From an uncultured Collinsella sp. (GTDB lineage Bacteria > Actinomycetota > Coriobacteriia > Coriobacteriales > Coriobacteriaceae): DNA of 64,000 nt. The notes beneath the pieces are model-generated. The model searched no databases. It had not been told where the DNA came from and was given only the letters and a program-made list of their open reading frames with translations. Numbering within the stretch: position 1 is the stretch's first letter; each line of letters starts with the position of its first letter. Positions 18,912 through 28,354 of this stretch are shown here, piece by piece. Made by a program: the position numbers and the translations under genes. The stretch is from positions 10,179 to 74,178 of the forward strand of contig UQLD01000011.1 in assembly GCA_900541855.1 (NCBI GenBank), given 5' to 3'.

Positions 18912-19847
18912 ATGGAAAGCCGCAAGCCGTATCTCGCCACCCTGCCCGGACTCATCCTGGGCTGTCTCGTTTGCTGCGCGCTCTGGGGCTCCGCCTTCCC
19001 CTGCATCAAGATCGGCTACGGCCTCTTTGGTATTCCCGCGCACGACAGCGCCTCGCAGCTGCTCTTCGCGGGCCTGCGCTTCACCCTTGCCGGCATGCTG
19101 GTCATTGTTGGCATGAGCGTGGCCCAGCGCCGACCGCTCGTTCCGCAAGCGCGCGATATCAAGCCCATCTGCATCTTGTCGCTCTTCCAGACTATCGGGC
19201 AGTACTTCTTTTTCTACCTGGGCCTCTCGCGCGCCAGCGCCATGTCGAGCTCCATCATCGAGGCCAGCGCCAACTTCCTCGCAATCCTCTTTGCCGCCCT
19301 GGCATTTCACACCGAGAAGCTCAATGCGGCCAAAGTGCTCGGCTGCGTACTGGGCTTTGCCGGCGTCGCGCTCGTCAACCTTTCGGGCGCGGACGGCACC
19401 TTTGGCTTTACGCTCGACGGCGAGGGTTTTATCCTAGCCTCCACCGTCGCGGGTGCCCTTTCGACCTGCCTGATCGGTATCTTCTCGCGTGAGCACGACG
19501 GCGTCTTGCTTGCCGGGTGGCAGTTCTTGGTCGGCGGCCTGGTCCTCACCGCCATCGGCTTTTTGATGGGTGGCGCGCTCTCCCCCACGGCGATTGCCCC
19601 CGCCATCGCGCTCATCATCTACATGGCGCTTATCTCCGCGGTCGCCTACTCGCTGTGGTCGCGCCTGCTTGCCGTCAACCCCGTCAGCCGCGTCTCGGTC
19701 TTTGGGTTTATGAACCCCGTCTTTGGTGTGCTGCTGAGCGCGCTGCTGCTCGGCGAGGGCGCTGGCACGAGCCCCATTACCGTCATCGTTGCCCTGCTGT
19801 TGGTCTGCGGCGGCATCATCATCGTCAACAAACCCAAAAAAGCCTAG
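18912..19847 (+). CDS. DMT superfamily transporter, EamA type
   Basis: A 311-residue membrane protein with ten hydrophobic segments in two EamA repeats (roughly 15-155 and 170-305). Motifs CCALWGSAFPCIKIGYGL at the start and SAVAYSLWSRLLAVNPVSR in the second half are typical. Such proteins export amino acids or other small metabolites; the substrate is unknown. ATG follows AGGAGAAGGACATC. Confidence 0.87.
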   Translation: MESRKPYLATLPGLILGCLVCCALWGSAFPCIKIGYGLFGIPAHDSASQLLFAGLRFTLAGMLVIVGMSVAQRRPLVPQARDIKPICILSLFQTIGQYFFFYLGLSRASAMSSSIIEASANFLAILFAALAFHTEKLNAAKVLGCVLGFAGVALVNLSGADGTFGFTLDGEGFILASTVAGALSTCLIGIFSREHDGVLLAGWQFLVGGLVLTAIGFLMGGALSPTAIAPAIALIIYMALISAVAYSLWSRLLAVNPVSRVSVFGFMNPVFGVLLSALLLGEGAGTSPITVIVALLLVCGGIIIVNKPKKA

Positions 19848-19921
19848 CGAGCTCACCTTTTTAAAGAGGGCGTTCGCACACTTTAGCTTAATGGAATACA
19901 TCGATGAGCTGAGGGCCGCCA

Positions 19922-19950
19922 CGCACGCAAGCGTGCGACCCTTTTCCTAG
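19922..19950 (+). terminator. Terminator after the EamA gene
   Basis: Stem CGCACGC / GCGTGCG with a 2-base loop, followed by ACCCTTTTCC. It lies before the end of the convergent GGDEF gene. Confidence 0.6.
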
Positions 19951-21089
19951 CGTATCTGGATGCCGGCTTTCTTTTTCTCGGCCTTGACGCGGTAGAGCTC
20001 CGCATCGGCAGCGCGAAGTAAGTCTTGCCAGGTATCAACACTATCGCCGACCCGCGCGCAACCGATGGACATCCGCAATGCATACGGCACCTCGGCATGC
20101 GCGAGCTCGTCGTTGATTGTCGCGCACAGATGCATGATATCCTGTTCCGCCGCTGCCTTTTGGAGCACCACGAACTCATCGCCACCATAACGCGCGATAA
20201 AGCCACCAGACGCCGAGCAGACCTCTTTGAGCGCAGCGGATATTACCTGAAGAGCATGGTCGCCCTCCACATGTCCATAGCGATTGTTAATCTGCTTAAA
20301 GCCGTCGGCGTCCATCATAAGCAGATATACATCTTCGGCCTGATCCACATTTGAAAAGAGCGACAGCATATAGGTTTCAAAACGGTTCCGGTTGTTGAGT
20401 CCAGTCAACGGGTCAGTCGAGATCAGTTGCTCCTGGCAGATGATATAGAGCAGCAACATGCTAATCATTATGCCGACACAAAGGCCAGGCACCGAGTATA
20501 CGATCTGAAAGGTACCGCCCACCAGAGCGGGAACCGCAAAAAAGGCGAGGGTGCGATAAATGGCCTTCTTTTGCAGGCTTTCGACTTTTCGAGCCTGAAT
20601 AAAGGCATGTAAGGACGTATATATGACGTAGCAGTAGCTAACGATAGGCTGAATCATATAAAGCGCTCCGCGACGATATACGCCCCGCGCATCGATATAG
20701 AACATAGCGTGCGTCCAGTAGCTGGTAAATGCCAGAACGACCACCAATGCGGTTGGCAACGTTAAAAGTACCACCCTATAGGGCGTGGTCAGGAGCCGTG
20801 AGCCCTGCATCGTCTCGGAATAGAAAAACCAAATGAGGCACGCGATGGCGAACAGCGAAAACGAAACCGCGTTGGAAATCCAGTTGGCCGTGATGCCTAC
20901 AGGAGTGCTCACGCCGTCCGAGAGCGTCCAGATCATATCGAAGAAAATGTAGGCAGCAGACGTGTAGCCCAGCATGCTAAACAAAAGCTGCTGGGTGCTC
21001 GAGAACAGGGAGCGACGGCTTCGTACGGCAAGTCCGATAAGAATAATCATGCACAGCAGGAATATCTCGATCTTGAGTGCCTTTACCAC
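19947..21089 (-). CDS. Membrane-bound diguanylate cyclase (GGDEF)
   Basis: About 380 residues. The N-terminal half has six to seven hydrophobic segments (residues 5-215) forming an unassigned membrane sensor. The GGDEF domain (about 220-380) shows LTGLNNRNRFE, the active-site GGDEF inside IARYGGDEFVVLQK, and SIGCARVGDS; it should make cyclic di-GMP from two GTP. The RxxD inhibitory site is not seen at its usual place. The start is taken as GTG 21089 with GGGAGGGC upstream; TTG 21107 is the alternative. No PilZ or EAL gene is in the window. Confidence 0.88.
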   Translation of the reverse strand: MVKALKIEIFLLCMIILIGLAVRSRRSLFSSTQQLLFSMLGYTSAAYIFFDMIWTLSDGVSTPVGITANWISNAVSFSLFAIACLIWFFYSETMQGSRLLTTPYRVVLLTLPTALVVVLAFTSYWTHAMFYIDARGVYRRGALYMIQPIVSYCYVIYTSLHAFIQARKVESLQKKAIYRTLAFFAVPALVGGTFQIVYSVPGLCVGIMISMLLLYIICQEQLISTDPLTGLNNRNRFETYMLSLFSNVDQAEDVYLLMMDADGFKQINNRYGHVEGDHALQVISAALKEVCSASGGFIARYGGDEFVVLQKAAAEQDIMHLCATINDELAHAEVPYALRMSIGCARVGDSVDTWQDLLRAADAELYRVKAEKKKAGIQIR

Positions 21090-21191
21090 TAGACGCCCTC
21101 CCTTCAATATCCAAGTGGCCAGAATCGCCCAATTCGAATCTGGGCAACAAACACCCCCTACTCCGCAGGGGTAAGGGGAATAATAGCAGAG

Positions 21192-21232
21192 CGACCGAAC
21201 GTCACTGCAAGACAGCTCTCGTTCGGGCGCTC
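21192..21232 (-). terminator. Possible terminator after kdgT
   Basis: On the minus strand GAGCGCCCGAACG pairs with CGTTCGGTCGCTC (one mismatch) around an 18-base loop, followed by TGCTATTATT. Ends are approximate. Confidence 0.4.
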
Positions 21233-21277
21233 AAACGGCGCGAGTTGCACGCCGGAATCATTGATGGGTATCGATTG

Positions 21278-22300
21278 CTACTCGCCATCGATGTCGGTCG
21301 CGACAGCCTCTTCGATGGCCTCGACACCGGCAGGCGGCAGGTCTTCCTTGCTCTGGCAGAACTTCTTATCGACCCAGCCGGTCAGAATCGGGGCCATGAT
21401 TGCCGTGATGATGACGGCAGTGGCGATCTGCGCATACGCGGTGGGCGCAAGCTCGGCATAGCGCGGAGCGACCTCGGCGAGGGCGACCGGCGTGGTCATG
21501 GCCGTGCCGGCAATGGTGGAACATGCCACAGCCGCCTTACCATTGCCGCCACACAGGCGCTCGAAGGCAAAGGTAATGGGACCGACGATAAAGAGCGTGA
21601 TGAGGCCCAGCAGGATGCCCGAAATGCCACCGGCGATGAAGCTCGAAAGGCTCATGGACGCACCGAGCTGAAAACCAATTACAGCGATCGCGGGATTGGC
21701 GCCGGGAACCAGCAGGTTCTTGATAAACGGGAACAAGTTGCCCAGGACCATGCCGATAACAAGCGGCAGGATGGATCCGATGATGGTGCCGACGGGGATG
21801 TTGGCGAGACCCGAAACACCAAGGATGATCATCGTGACGGCGGGGCCGGCCGTAAAGAACAGGATACCGACAGCGCCCTGCTCGGACTCATCGCCGAACT
21901 CGCCCATGATGCCCGTATAGAGCGCCATGTTGCAAAACGTAATGCCGCCGATGATGGAAACCGAGCTCAGGCCTAAAAAGTTATCGTTAAAGAAGTACGC
22001 GACGTCCAGACCCAGCGCGGCTGCCACTACAAGCTTAGGAATCAGCACGACGATGCCGGTCTTGATGGCGCCCGGCGTGGACTTAAAGCTGATGCCGGCG
22101 CCCACGAACAGCAAGATCGCGGCAACGATGGTGTTGGAGCCGCCGCGGCAGGCAGCCGTAAAGAAGCCGCCGACCTCAAAGACCTGCGGGCAGAAGGTAT
22201 TGAGCAAAAGGCCGACGATCATCGGATAGATCATGATGTCGCCCGGGATGCGCGGGACCTTGAATTTCTTTTGCTCGCTGGCGGTCGCTTCCTGTGCCAT
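21278..22300 (-). CDS. kdgT: 2-keto-3-deoxygluconate permease KdgT
   Basis: A 340-residue secondary transporter that imports 2-keto-3-deoxygluconate from uronate or pectin breakdown. It has about ten hydrophobic segments; the N-terminal VPRIPGDIMIYPMIVGLLLN region, the repeated FVGAGISFK and PGANPAIAVIGFQLGAS are family features. ATG 22300 has GGGGG 4 bases upstream; the longer reading adds ten residues. No KDG kinase or aldolase gene is beside it here, so it works with genes elsewhere. The C-terminal 25 residues are acidic. Confidence 0.88.
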   Translation of the reverse strand: MAQEATASEQKKFKVPRIPGDIMIYPMIVGLLLNTFCPQVFEVGGFFTAACRGGSNTIVAAILLFVGAGISFKSTPGAIKTGIVVLIPKLVVAAALGLDVAYFFNDNFLGLSSVSIIGGITFCNMALYTGIMGEFGDESEQGAVGILFFTAGPAVTMIILGVSGLANIPVGTIIGSILPLVIGMVLGNLFPFIKNLLVPGANPAIAVIGFQLGASMSLSSFIAGGISGILLGLITLFIVGPITFAFERLCGGNGKAAVACSTIAGTAMTTPVALAEVAPRYAELAPTAYAQIATAVIITAIMAPILTGWVDKKFCQSKEDLPPAGVEAIEEAVATDIDGE

Positions 22301-22441
22301 GAAACCCCCATTTCCGCTGACGCAGAACAAAAGCCCACGTCACGCTTTGCTACAGTAAAGTTTGACCATGGTACCAGAAGAAGCAGACCGCCTCGGTGAG
22401 AAATTCGATTCGTTAGGCCGGGACGATAACGCGTCCTGCTC

Positions 22442-22765
22442 CTATACGAGGCTCAAAACGATATAGAACACGATGCCCGAAACGCAGCACCACAACATCG
22501 ACTTTGTCTTGATTGCCACCGCCACGACGCCGGTGGCCGCAATCCAGGGAACCAAGGCAGGCCAGAGTCCCGCGTCGAACGCGCCGGGGTTCACCAAGTC
22601 GTTGGCGACCAGCGCGGCAAAGGCAGCGGGCGGGATATAGCCCAGGGCCTCGGTAATGCGGGGCGACAGGGTCCGCCCGCGCAAGGCGAACGCCGGCGCG
22701 ATGCGAAAGAACGCGATAGCAGCCCACGACGACAGCCACAGAACCAAGAACTCGTTAGCGGGCAT
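22442..22765 (-). CDS. azlD: AzlD family branched-chain amino acid export subunit
   Basis: A small 107-residue membrane protein with three to four hydrophobic segments, including ALGYIPPAAFAALVANDL, typical of AzlD. It pairs with AzlC to export branched-chain amino acids or analogues. ATG 22765 follows GAGGTG and overlaps the azlC end by 11 bases. Confidence 0.85.
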   Translation of the reverse strand: MPANEFLVLWLSSWAAIAFFRIAPAFALRGRTLSPRITEALGYIPPAAFAALVANDLVNPGAFDAGLWPALVPWIAATGVVAVAIKTKSMLWCCVSGIVFYIVLSLV

Positions 22766-23447
22766 CGCGGGCACCTCTTCCGTCAAATACAGCATCGCAC
22801 GCCAGCGCAATGGCAATGCCGACCACGACGCTTGCCGGCACGGCAATATTCGCGAGGCCCAAGAACTTGCATACGGCGACGGACACCGCGCCCGAAACCG
22901 CCGCGACAACGTTACCGCGCGACAGCCGCTGCGAAAAGAGCAGGCAGATAAAGAGCGAGGTGCAGACAAAGGCTGCAATGGCGGTGGGAACATCGACAAC
23001 GGCGCCGACGATGGCGCCCATCGTACACGAAACGCCCCATGTTGCGATGAGGATTACGTTGAGCACAAAGGACTCGCGCGGGCCCCAATCCTCCCCTTCA
23101 ACCAACTTGGCAAGCGAGATGCCATATGCCTCCTCGGTAAGTGTCGCGGCAACAGCCAGCGTCTGACGCTTCGAGGCACCCCTCAGATGCGGTGCGATCG
23201 ATGCCGAGTAAAGCGCAAAGCGCGAGGAGATTGCGGCGACGCTCGCGACGATCGATGCTGCAGGCACACCCGCCAGCCACAGGTTGCAGATCATAAACTG
23301 GCCGCTGCCCGTCACAAACGTACTGCTTAGAGCAAAGACCATCCAGGGCTCCATTCCCGTCTGCCCCATGATCATTCCGCACGGCGCGCCTATTGCAACA
23401 TAGGTAAGCATCACTGGCCAGACGGTTCTAACGATTTTGAGCACCAT
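22755..23447 (-). CDS. azlC: AzlC family branched-chain amino acid permease
   Basis: A 230-residue membrane protein. The stretch SSTFVTGSGQFMICNLWLAG and SSRFALYSASIAPHLRG match the AzlC pattern (conserved Gly-rich helix and Arg-Tyr segment). ATG 23447 is about 11 bases after AGGAT; a longer frame extends upstream without a better signal. It is co-transcribed with azlD. Export here contrasts with the liv importer 12 kb away, so the cell can both take up and expel branched-chain amino acids. Confidence 0.87.
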   Translation of the reverse strand: MVLKIVRTVWPVMLTYVAIGAPCGMIMGQTGMEPWMVFALSSTFVTGSGQFMICNLWLAGVPAASIVASVAAISSRFALYSASIAPHLRGASKRQTLAVAATLTEEAYGISLAKLVEGEDWGPRESFVLNVILIATWGVSCTMGAIVGAVVDVPTAIAAFVCTSLFICLLFSQRLSRGNVVAAVSGAVSVAVCKFLGLANIAVPASVVVGIAIALACDAVFDGRGARDAR

Positions 23448-23573
23448 ACGCTTCTCATCCTGACAAGGTCTCCGAGCCGCATGTAGCGACACGGCAGAAT
23501 CATCATCCGGCAGCAACCGAGTTCACCTACAATTGCCACCGGATCGAAAGACACAACTTTTTAGGAAGTCATT

Positions 23574-24386
23574 ATGACAGCTATCGATCGAGACCGGGCG
23601 CGCGCGGCCTTCAAAAGCTACACCGATGCCTACGACGCCACCAACCCACGCATCGCGCTCAAAATCGAGCATACGTACCACGTGGCCGAGGCATGCGATG
23701 CCGTAGCGCGCGAGCAGGGCTGGTCGTCAGAAGATATTGACCTGGCATGGCTTTGCGGCCTGCTACACGATATGGGCCGCTTTGAGCAGCTGCGACGCTG
23801 GGACACCTTTAAGGACGCCGAGAGCATGAGCCATGCGGCGCTGGGCATCGAGGTCCTCTTTGGCGAGAATCCCGCCGATGCACCCGCCGTAACGAGCATC
23901 CGCGACTTTATCGATGACCCGGCAGAAGATGAGCTCATCCGAGCGAGCATTGCCTATCACAGCGATTTCCGTCTACCCGCGCAGCTCGACGAGCGCACGC
24001 GGAGCTTCTGCGATATCGTGCGCGATGGCGACAAGATCGACATTATGCGCACCATCGCCGACAGCACTGTCGACACTATCCTCAAGGTGGACGAGAAGAC
24101 GTTTCTCGGCAGCCGTTTCTCGTCGCCGACACTTGCCGCCTTTGACGAGCACCGCTGCGTCGCACGCGATGAGCGCGATGAGCCCGCCGACTTCTTGGTG
24201 GGGCTTATCTGCTTTATGTTTGAGCTCGTCTATCCAGCAAGCCGCGCGCTGGCGCGCGAACAGGGCGATATCCACCGCCTGCTCGACGCGCCCTTTGGCA
24301 TTACGCGGCCCTTTACCGATCCCGCCACACAGGCGACCTGGGAGCGCCTCAAGAACGAGACGCGCTCCTGGCTGGCGCGTGCCTAG
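23574..24386 (+). CDS. HD domain phosphohydrolase
   Basis: A 270-residue cytosolic protein. The metal-binding HD pattern is seen as HTYHVAEACDAV (His), LLHDMGRFEQ (His-Asp) and RDGDKIDI (distal Asp), between residues 29 and 165. Family members hydrolyse phosphate esters of nucleotides; the substrate is not evident. Its TAG stop shares the bases CTAG with the stop of the convergent etfA. Confidence 0.82.
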   Translation: MTAIDRDRARAAFKSYTDAYDATNPRIALKIEHTYHVAEACDAVAREQGWSSEDIDLAWLCGLLHDMGRFEQLRRWDTFKDAESMSHAALGIEVLFGENPADAPAVTSIRDFIDDPAEDELIRASIAYHSDFRLPAQLDERTRSFCDIVRDGDKIDIMRTIADSTVDTILKVDEKTFLGSRFSSPTLAAFDEHRCVARDERDEPADFLVGLICFMFELVYPASRALAREQGDIHRLLDAPFGITRPFTDPATQATWERLKNETRSWLARA

Positions 24387-25588
24387 CGCTCAAGCTGGGC
24401 CAGCAGCTCCTCGACAACCTCGACGGCGTCGCCGACAACCTTGTACTGGGCGGCGCCAAAGATGGGGGCATCCGGGTCCTCGTTGATGGCGATAATGCAC
24501 TCCGCTCCACCGATGCCGGCAAGATGCTGGATGGCACCCGAGACACCGATACTTACGAGAAGCTTGGGCGAAACCGATACGCCCGTCTGGCCAATCTGAT
24601 GGCGATACTCCAACCAGCCGGCCTCCACGACAGGGCGCGTGCAGCCAAGCTCGGCGCCAAGAGCCTCGGCGAGCTTTCGCATCAGAGGCAGGTTTTTCTT
24701 GGAGCCGATACCGCGACCCACCACGACCAGACGCTCGGCATCGGCAATCGAGGCCTGCTGCCCCCACTCCTCGGCGGGAATCGAGATCTCAACGCGAGCT
24801 TTAACGTCATCCGCAAGCGTTACCTGGGTGATCGTGCCGGGACGGCCGTAGTCGAAGTCGGGCGCCTTAAAGATGCCGGGACGTACCGTCGCCATCTGAG
24901 GGCGGTGGTTGGGACAAACGATGGTAGCCATCAGGTTGCCGCCAAACGCCGGGCGCGTCTGCTGCAGCAGGCCCGCCTCCGTATCCATCGAAAGCACGGT
25001 GCAATCGGCCGTAAGACCCGTCTGCAGGCGCACGGCAACGCCAGGTGCCAGCTCGCGGCCAAAGGCGGTCGCGCCGTACAGAATAGCCTCGGGCTTGCGC
25101 TCGGCTACCAAATCGCAGATCAGGCGGGCGTAAACCTCTGCATCGTTTTGGCGCAGGCGCTCGTCGCGACAGACCATAATTTCGTCGGCGCCGGCGCAAA
25201 CCAGATGCTCAAGCTCCTCGAGCGAGCTCTCGGGGCTCATGCCGACCAGCGCCACCAAGCGGCAGCCGCGGGCATCGGCAAGCTCGCGCCCCTTGCCCAT
25301 AAGCTCATAGGCCACAGAAGCCACCGTATCGTGCTCATCGGTCTGCACGAATACCCAAATGTCTCGATAGGCGCCAAGGTCCGCCACGCCAGTGGCCTCG
25401 TCACGCTCGATCGAGATAGCGTTGACGGGACAGGCGTCGACGCACCCGCCGCACAGAATGCAGCCGTCGGTTACGCGGGCGCAGCGGTTGGGCCGCTCGC
25501 CCTCCACCACAATGCCGCCCGAGGCGCAGGCGCGAATGCAGCGACCGCAGCCGATGCAGGCTTCGCTATCGATAATCAGTCCGCTCAT
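24383..25588 (-). CDS. etfA: Electron transfer flavoprotein alpha subunit with N-terminal 2x[4Fe-4S] domain
   Basis: Of 401 residues, the first 60 form a ferredoxin domain with CIGCGRCIRAC and CILCGGCVDACP. The EtfA body follows, with the C-terminal FAD-binding stretch VVEAGWLEYRHQIGQTGVSV and AIQHLAGIGGAECIIAINED. Ferredoxin-fused EtfA is the form found in the electron-confurcating lactate dehydrogenase LctBCD of Acetobacterium woodii. It directly follows etfB (stop and start adjacent) downstream of the FAD oxidase gene. The last cysteine of the first cluster is followed by Ala, not Pro. Confidence 0.92.
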   Translation of the reverse strand: MSGLIIDSEACIGCGRCIRACASGGIVVEGERPNRCARVTDGCILCGGCVDACPVNAISIERDEATGVADLGAYRDIWVFVQTDEHDTVASVAYELMGKGRELADARGCRLVALVGMSPESSLEELEHLVCAGADEIMVCRDERLRQNDAEVYARLICDLVAERKPEAILYGATAFGRELAPGVAVRLQTGLTADCTVLSMDTEAGLLQQTRPAFGGNLMATIVCPNHRPQMATVRPGIFKAPDFDYGRPGTITQVTLADDVKARVEISIPAEEWGQQASIADAERLVVVGRGIGSKKNLPLMRKLAEALGAELGCTRPVVEAGWLEYRHQIGQTGVSVSPKLLVSIGVSGAIQHLAGIGGAECIIAINEDPDAPIFGAAQYKVVGDAVEVVEELLAQLER

Positions 25589-26404
25589 CTATGCCATCCC
25601 CTCGATAATCTTGGCGAGCTTTGCCGCCTGCTCGGATGCCGTGCCTTCAACGGCCTCACACGTTTGGTCACGGTCGGGCACAAACGAACGCACGACTTGC
25701 GTCGGTGAACCTGCGAGGCCGCAGCGCGAAGGGTCGGCGTTCACGTCTGCGGCTCTCACCACCCGCACGTCAGCCTCCTCAGCCGCGCGAATACCGGCGA
25801 TGCTCGGCATGCGCAGCTGGCCGATCTCCTTAGCGGTCGTCATTGCACACGGCATCTCAAGATAGACCGTCTCTTCACCGGCATCACATCCGTGAACAAG
25901 CGCCAGCGAACCGCACGTCGTAAAGCCCGCGCTCTGCACGCAGCTCACGTCAGTCACGCAGGGAATCTCGAAGGCACCGGCAAGCTCGGGACCAATCTGG
26001 GCCGTATCGCCGTCCACCGCCATCTTGCCGCAAATGAGAAGATCGAAGTCCTCATCGAGAGCCTCGATACCGCACTTGAGGGCATAGGTGGTGGCCAGGG
26101 TATCGGCACCTGCAAAGGCGCGATCGGTTAGCAGCAGCGCGTCGTCGGCACCGCGGGCAATACAGTCGCGCAGCAGCGATTCGGTCGCGGGAATACCCAT
26201 CGACACCACCGTCACGCGCACATCCATGCCAAAGCCGATAAAGTCGTCCTTGAGCGCTAGGGCACACTCCAGGGCGCTCGCATCAAAGGGATTGATGACC
26301 GCCTGCTTGCCATCGCGCACAATGGTATTGGTCTTGGGGTCCATTTTGACCTCGGTGCTACCCGGCACCGCCTTGACGCACACCACCATATGGAAATCGC
26401 TCAT
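25589..26404 (-). CDS. etfB: Electron transfer flavoprotein beta subunit
   Basis: A 271-residue EtfB with MVVCVKAVPGS at the N-terminus, NPFDASALECALALKD, LLICGKMAVDGDTAQIGPELA and MPCAMTTAKEIGQLRMPS, the last including the conserved EtfB signature. EtfB carries the bifurcating FAD in confurcating complexes. ATG 26404 lies 9 bases after AGGGGG, which sits in the last codons of the oxidase gene; GTG 26410 is the alternative. Confidence 0.92.
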   Translation of the reverse strand: MSDFHMVVCVKAVPGSTEVKMDPKTNTIVRDGKQAVINPFDASALECALALKDDFIGFGMDVRVTVVSMGIPATESLLRDCIARGADDALLLTDRAFAGADTLATTYALKCGIEALDEDFDLLICGKMAVDGDTAQIGPELAGAFEIPCVTDVSCVQSAGFTTCGSLALVHGCDAGEETVYLEMPCAMTTAKEIGQLRMPSIAGIRAAEEADVRVVRAADVNADPSRCGLAGSPTQVVRSFVPDRDQTCEAVEGTASEQAAKLAKIIEGMA

Positions 26405-26406
26405 CT

Positions 26407-28008
26407 TCACGCGCCCCCTTTCTGGACGAGTTCATCCAAGAGCTTCTCCGAAAACAGGTTGCCGCGACCCAGCTGCCCGGCAGGATCGAGCTGGAGCTTG
26501 AGCCGTGCCGATTCGACCATGGCCTCGTGGCCGTACATCGTCTCAAGAAAGCCCGCCTTGATCTTGCCGACGCCGTGCTCGGCGGAGACGGCACCGCCCA
26601 TAGCCGTAACTTCGGAGGCCCACTGGGCAAACAACTCGCCGCCGCGGCGGTAATCCTGCGCATCGCGCGGCAGGATGTTCGCATGCAGGTGGTTGTTACC
26701 AATATGTCCCCAAGCGGCAGACTCGAGCCCGCTTTCGGCCAATGTGCGTCGATAGAGGGCGATGACATCGGCCAAGCGTGCGTTGGGCACCGACATGTCC
26801 GAGCCCAGCTTGGTGATGGTGGGGTCGGTGCGACGACGCTCGTCGATAAGCATATTGACGCTCTCGGGCACCGCATGGCGGAAGAATCGCTGGCACTCGC
26901 GATCGACCTCGGTGCGCGCGACCCAGGTCGCATCGTCACTGCCGCCCGCAAGCTCCAATACCCACCCCAGGTGATACAGTTCCTCAGTCGCCTGGGCTTC
27001 ATCATCGCAGTCGAGCTCCACGTAGACGCAGACCTTGGCCTCTTTGTCGAGCGCCGGCAGCGAGGCGAACGCCGTCGACTGCTCGCGCTGGCGACGTAGG
27101 ATATCCAGGGCGCCCTCATCGAAATACTCGATGGCAGCCGCGTGGGACAGGACGGGGCGTACGGAATCGGTGAAGGACACGGCCTTGTCTTCGCTATCGA
27201 AAAAGCAGCTCACGCCCCAAACGACCGCAGGCGCCTCCTGCAGGGTAATCTCGAGCTCGGTGATAACGCCAAGCGTTCCGCAGGCGCCGATAAAGAGGTC
27301 GATGGCGTCCATATCGTCCGCAACATAATAGCCCGAAGCATTTTTGGTCTTGGGCATGGTGTAGGCGGGAAGATCAAGCTCGAGTGCACGGCCTTCCGTT
27401 GTCACGAGCGAAAGGCGACGACCCTGCGCAAAAACCTCGCCACGCTGAAGCTCGACCAGGTCGCCATCGGTCAGCGCGACATGAAGACCCGTGATGTGGG
27501 GGCGCATGGGACCATAGGCGTAGCTGCGAGCGCCAGAGGCATTGCATGCCGCCATACCGCCCAGGCAGGCAGACGCCTCGGTGGGATCGGTAGGAAAGAA
27601 TTGCTCGGGGGCTTCCTGAAATTCCTCGTAAGCCTTAAGCGAAGCCTGGTCCCAGTCTGTGGTCGGGAGCACCTTCTTGCCCAGCTGCTTGCGCAGCTCG
27701 GACAGCACGACGCCCGGCTCTACGCGAAGCAGAAAGCGACCCTGCTCATCGCGGCGAAGGCCTAGGTAGCGATTCATACGAGAGGTATTGAGGATGTGGC
27801 CGCCATGGGGCACGGCGCCGGCGGCGAGACCGGTCCGGGCGCCCTGAACCGTTACCGAGACACGCTCGGCATGGAGCTGCCGCAGGATGGCGCGAACCTC
27901 GTCTTCCGATGTCGGAAACGAAATGCTCGAGGCCTCGCCCGACGAACGAGACTCATCGCGACCGTATTCCTCGTACTCATCGGTGAAGGGTTTGATGGTT
28001 GCAGACAT
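26407..28008 (-). CDS. FAD-binding (D)-2-hydroxyacid dehydrogenase, LctD/GlcD type
   Basis: A 533-residue flavoenzyme. The PCMH-type FAD domain spans about 28-215 (VTVQGARTGLAAGAVPHGG, ACLGGMAACNASGARSYAYG). The C-terminal domain holds WGHIGNNHLHANILP and the family stretch SAEHGVGKIKAGFLETMYG near residue 474. With EtfB and ferredoxin-EtfA directly downstream it should oxidise D-lactate (or glycolate) to the keto acid and reduce NAD at the cost of reduced ferredoxin. ATG 28008 follows AAAGGGGAGTT. It could instead be a 2-hydroxyglutarate oxidase. Confidence 0.88.
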   Translation of the reverse strand: MSATIKPFTDEYEEYGRDESRSSGEASSISFPTSEDEVRAILRQLHAERVSVTVQGARTGLAAGAVPHGGHILNTSRMNRYLGLRRDEQGRFLLRVEPGVVLSELRKQLGKKVLPTTDWDQASLKAYEEFQEAPEQFFPTDPTEASACLGGMAACNASGARSYAYGPMRPHITGLHVALTDGDLVELQRGEVFAQGRRLSLVTTEGRALELDLPAYTMPKTKNASGYYVADDMDAIDLFIGACGTLGVITELEITLQEAPAVVWGVSCFFDSEDKAVSFTDSVRPVLSHAAAIEYFDEGALDILRRQREQSTAFASLPALDKEAKVCVYVELDCDDEAQATEELYHLGWVLELAGGSDDATWVARTEVDRECQRFFRHAVPESVNMLIDERRRTDPTITKLGSDMSVPNARLADVIALYRRTLAESGLESAAWGHIGNNHLHANILPRDAQDYRRGGELFAQWASEVTAMGGAVSAEHGVGKIKAGFLETMYGHEAMVESARLKLQLDPAGQLGRGNLFSEKLLDELVQKGGA

Positions 28009-28354
28009 GCAGAACTCCCCTTTAGCTAACTACAGTGTTTGCAGGGAGATGTTACCGCATCGTTTCGTTGACGTGTTCGAGACCGTCTCCATAATTGAGG
28101 ATTTTTACGTTCGTGCAATTCGGCGAGCGGCTGGATTTCCTCGGCAGACGATGCTTTTAACACATATGGCCCCGCCGTCACTGACCGCGCGATTGCCGCT
28201 CGAAAAAAGTTGGAGTATTTTTTGCCGCCTTTTACCTGCGGAGACGCCAATCCGTCAAGCATTTGGTCAGCAATTGGTCAAGTAACGGCTGATACGGTCG
28301 GCATCGACAGCCAAAACCGACAGAAGTTTTGGCCCCAGAAGCAGGGAGGTTCCC
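28009..28354. other. 346-bp divergent intergenic region
   Basis: Lies between the lactate operon (minus) and the surface-protein operon (plus), so it must hold promoters for both. It contains two direct copies of TTGGTCA (28263-28269 and 28275-28281, approximate) 12 bases apart, a possible regulator site. AT-rich tracts occur near 28080-28110 and 28200-28225. No RNA gene was recognised, and a 78-codon minus frame here lacks a good Shine-Dalgarno. Confidence 0.35.

Noticed and set aside
21090..21277. Cyclic di-GMP riboswitch upstream of the GGDEF gene
   Set aside because: Two small hairpins are present, but the conserved GEMM core could not be found.
28026..28262. 78-codon minus frame in the lactate/surface intergenic region
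   Set aside because: No Shine-Dalgarno, no domain, and it would cover the region needed for two divergent promoters.
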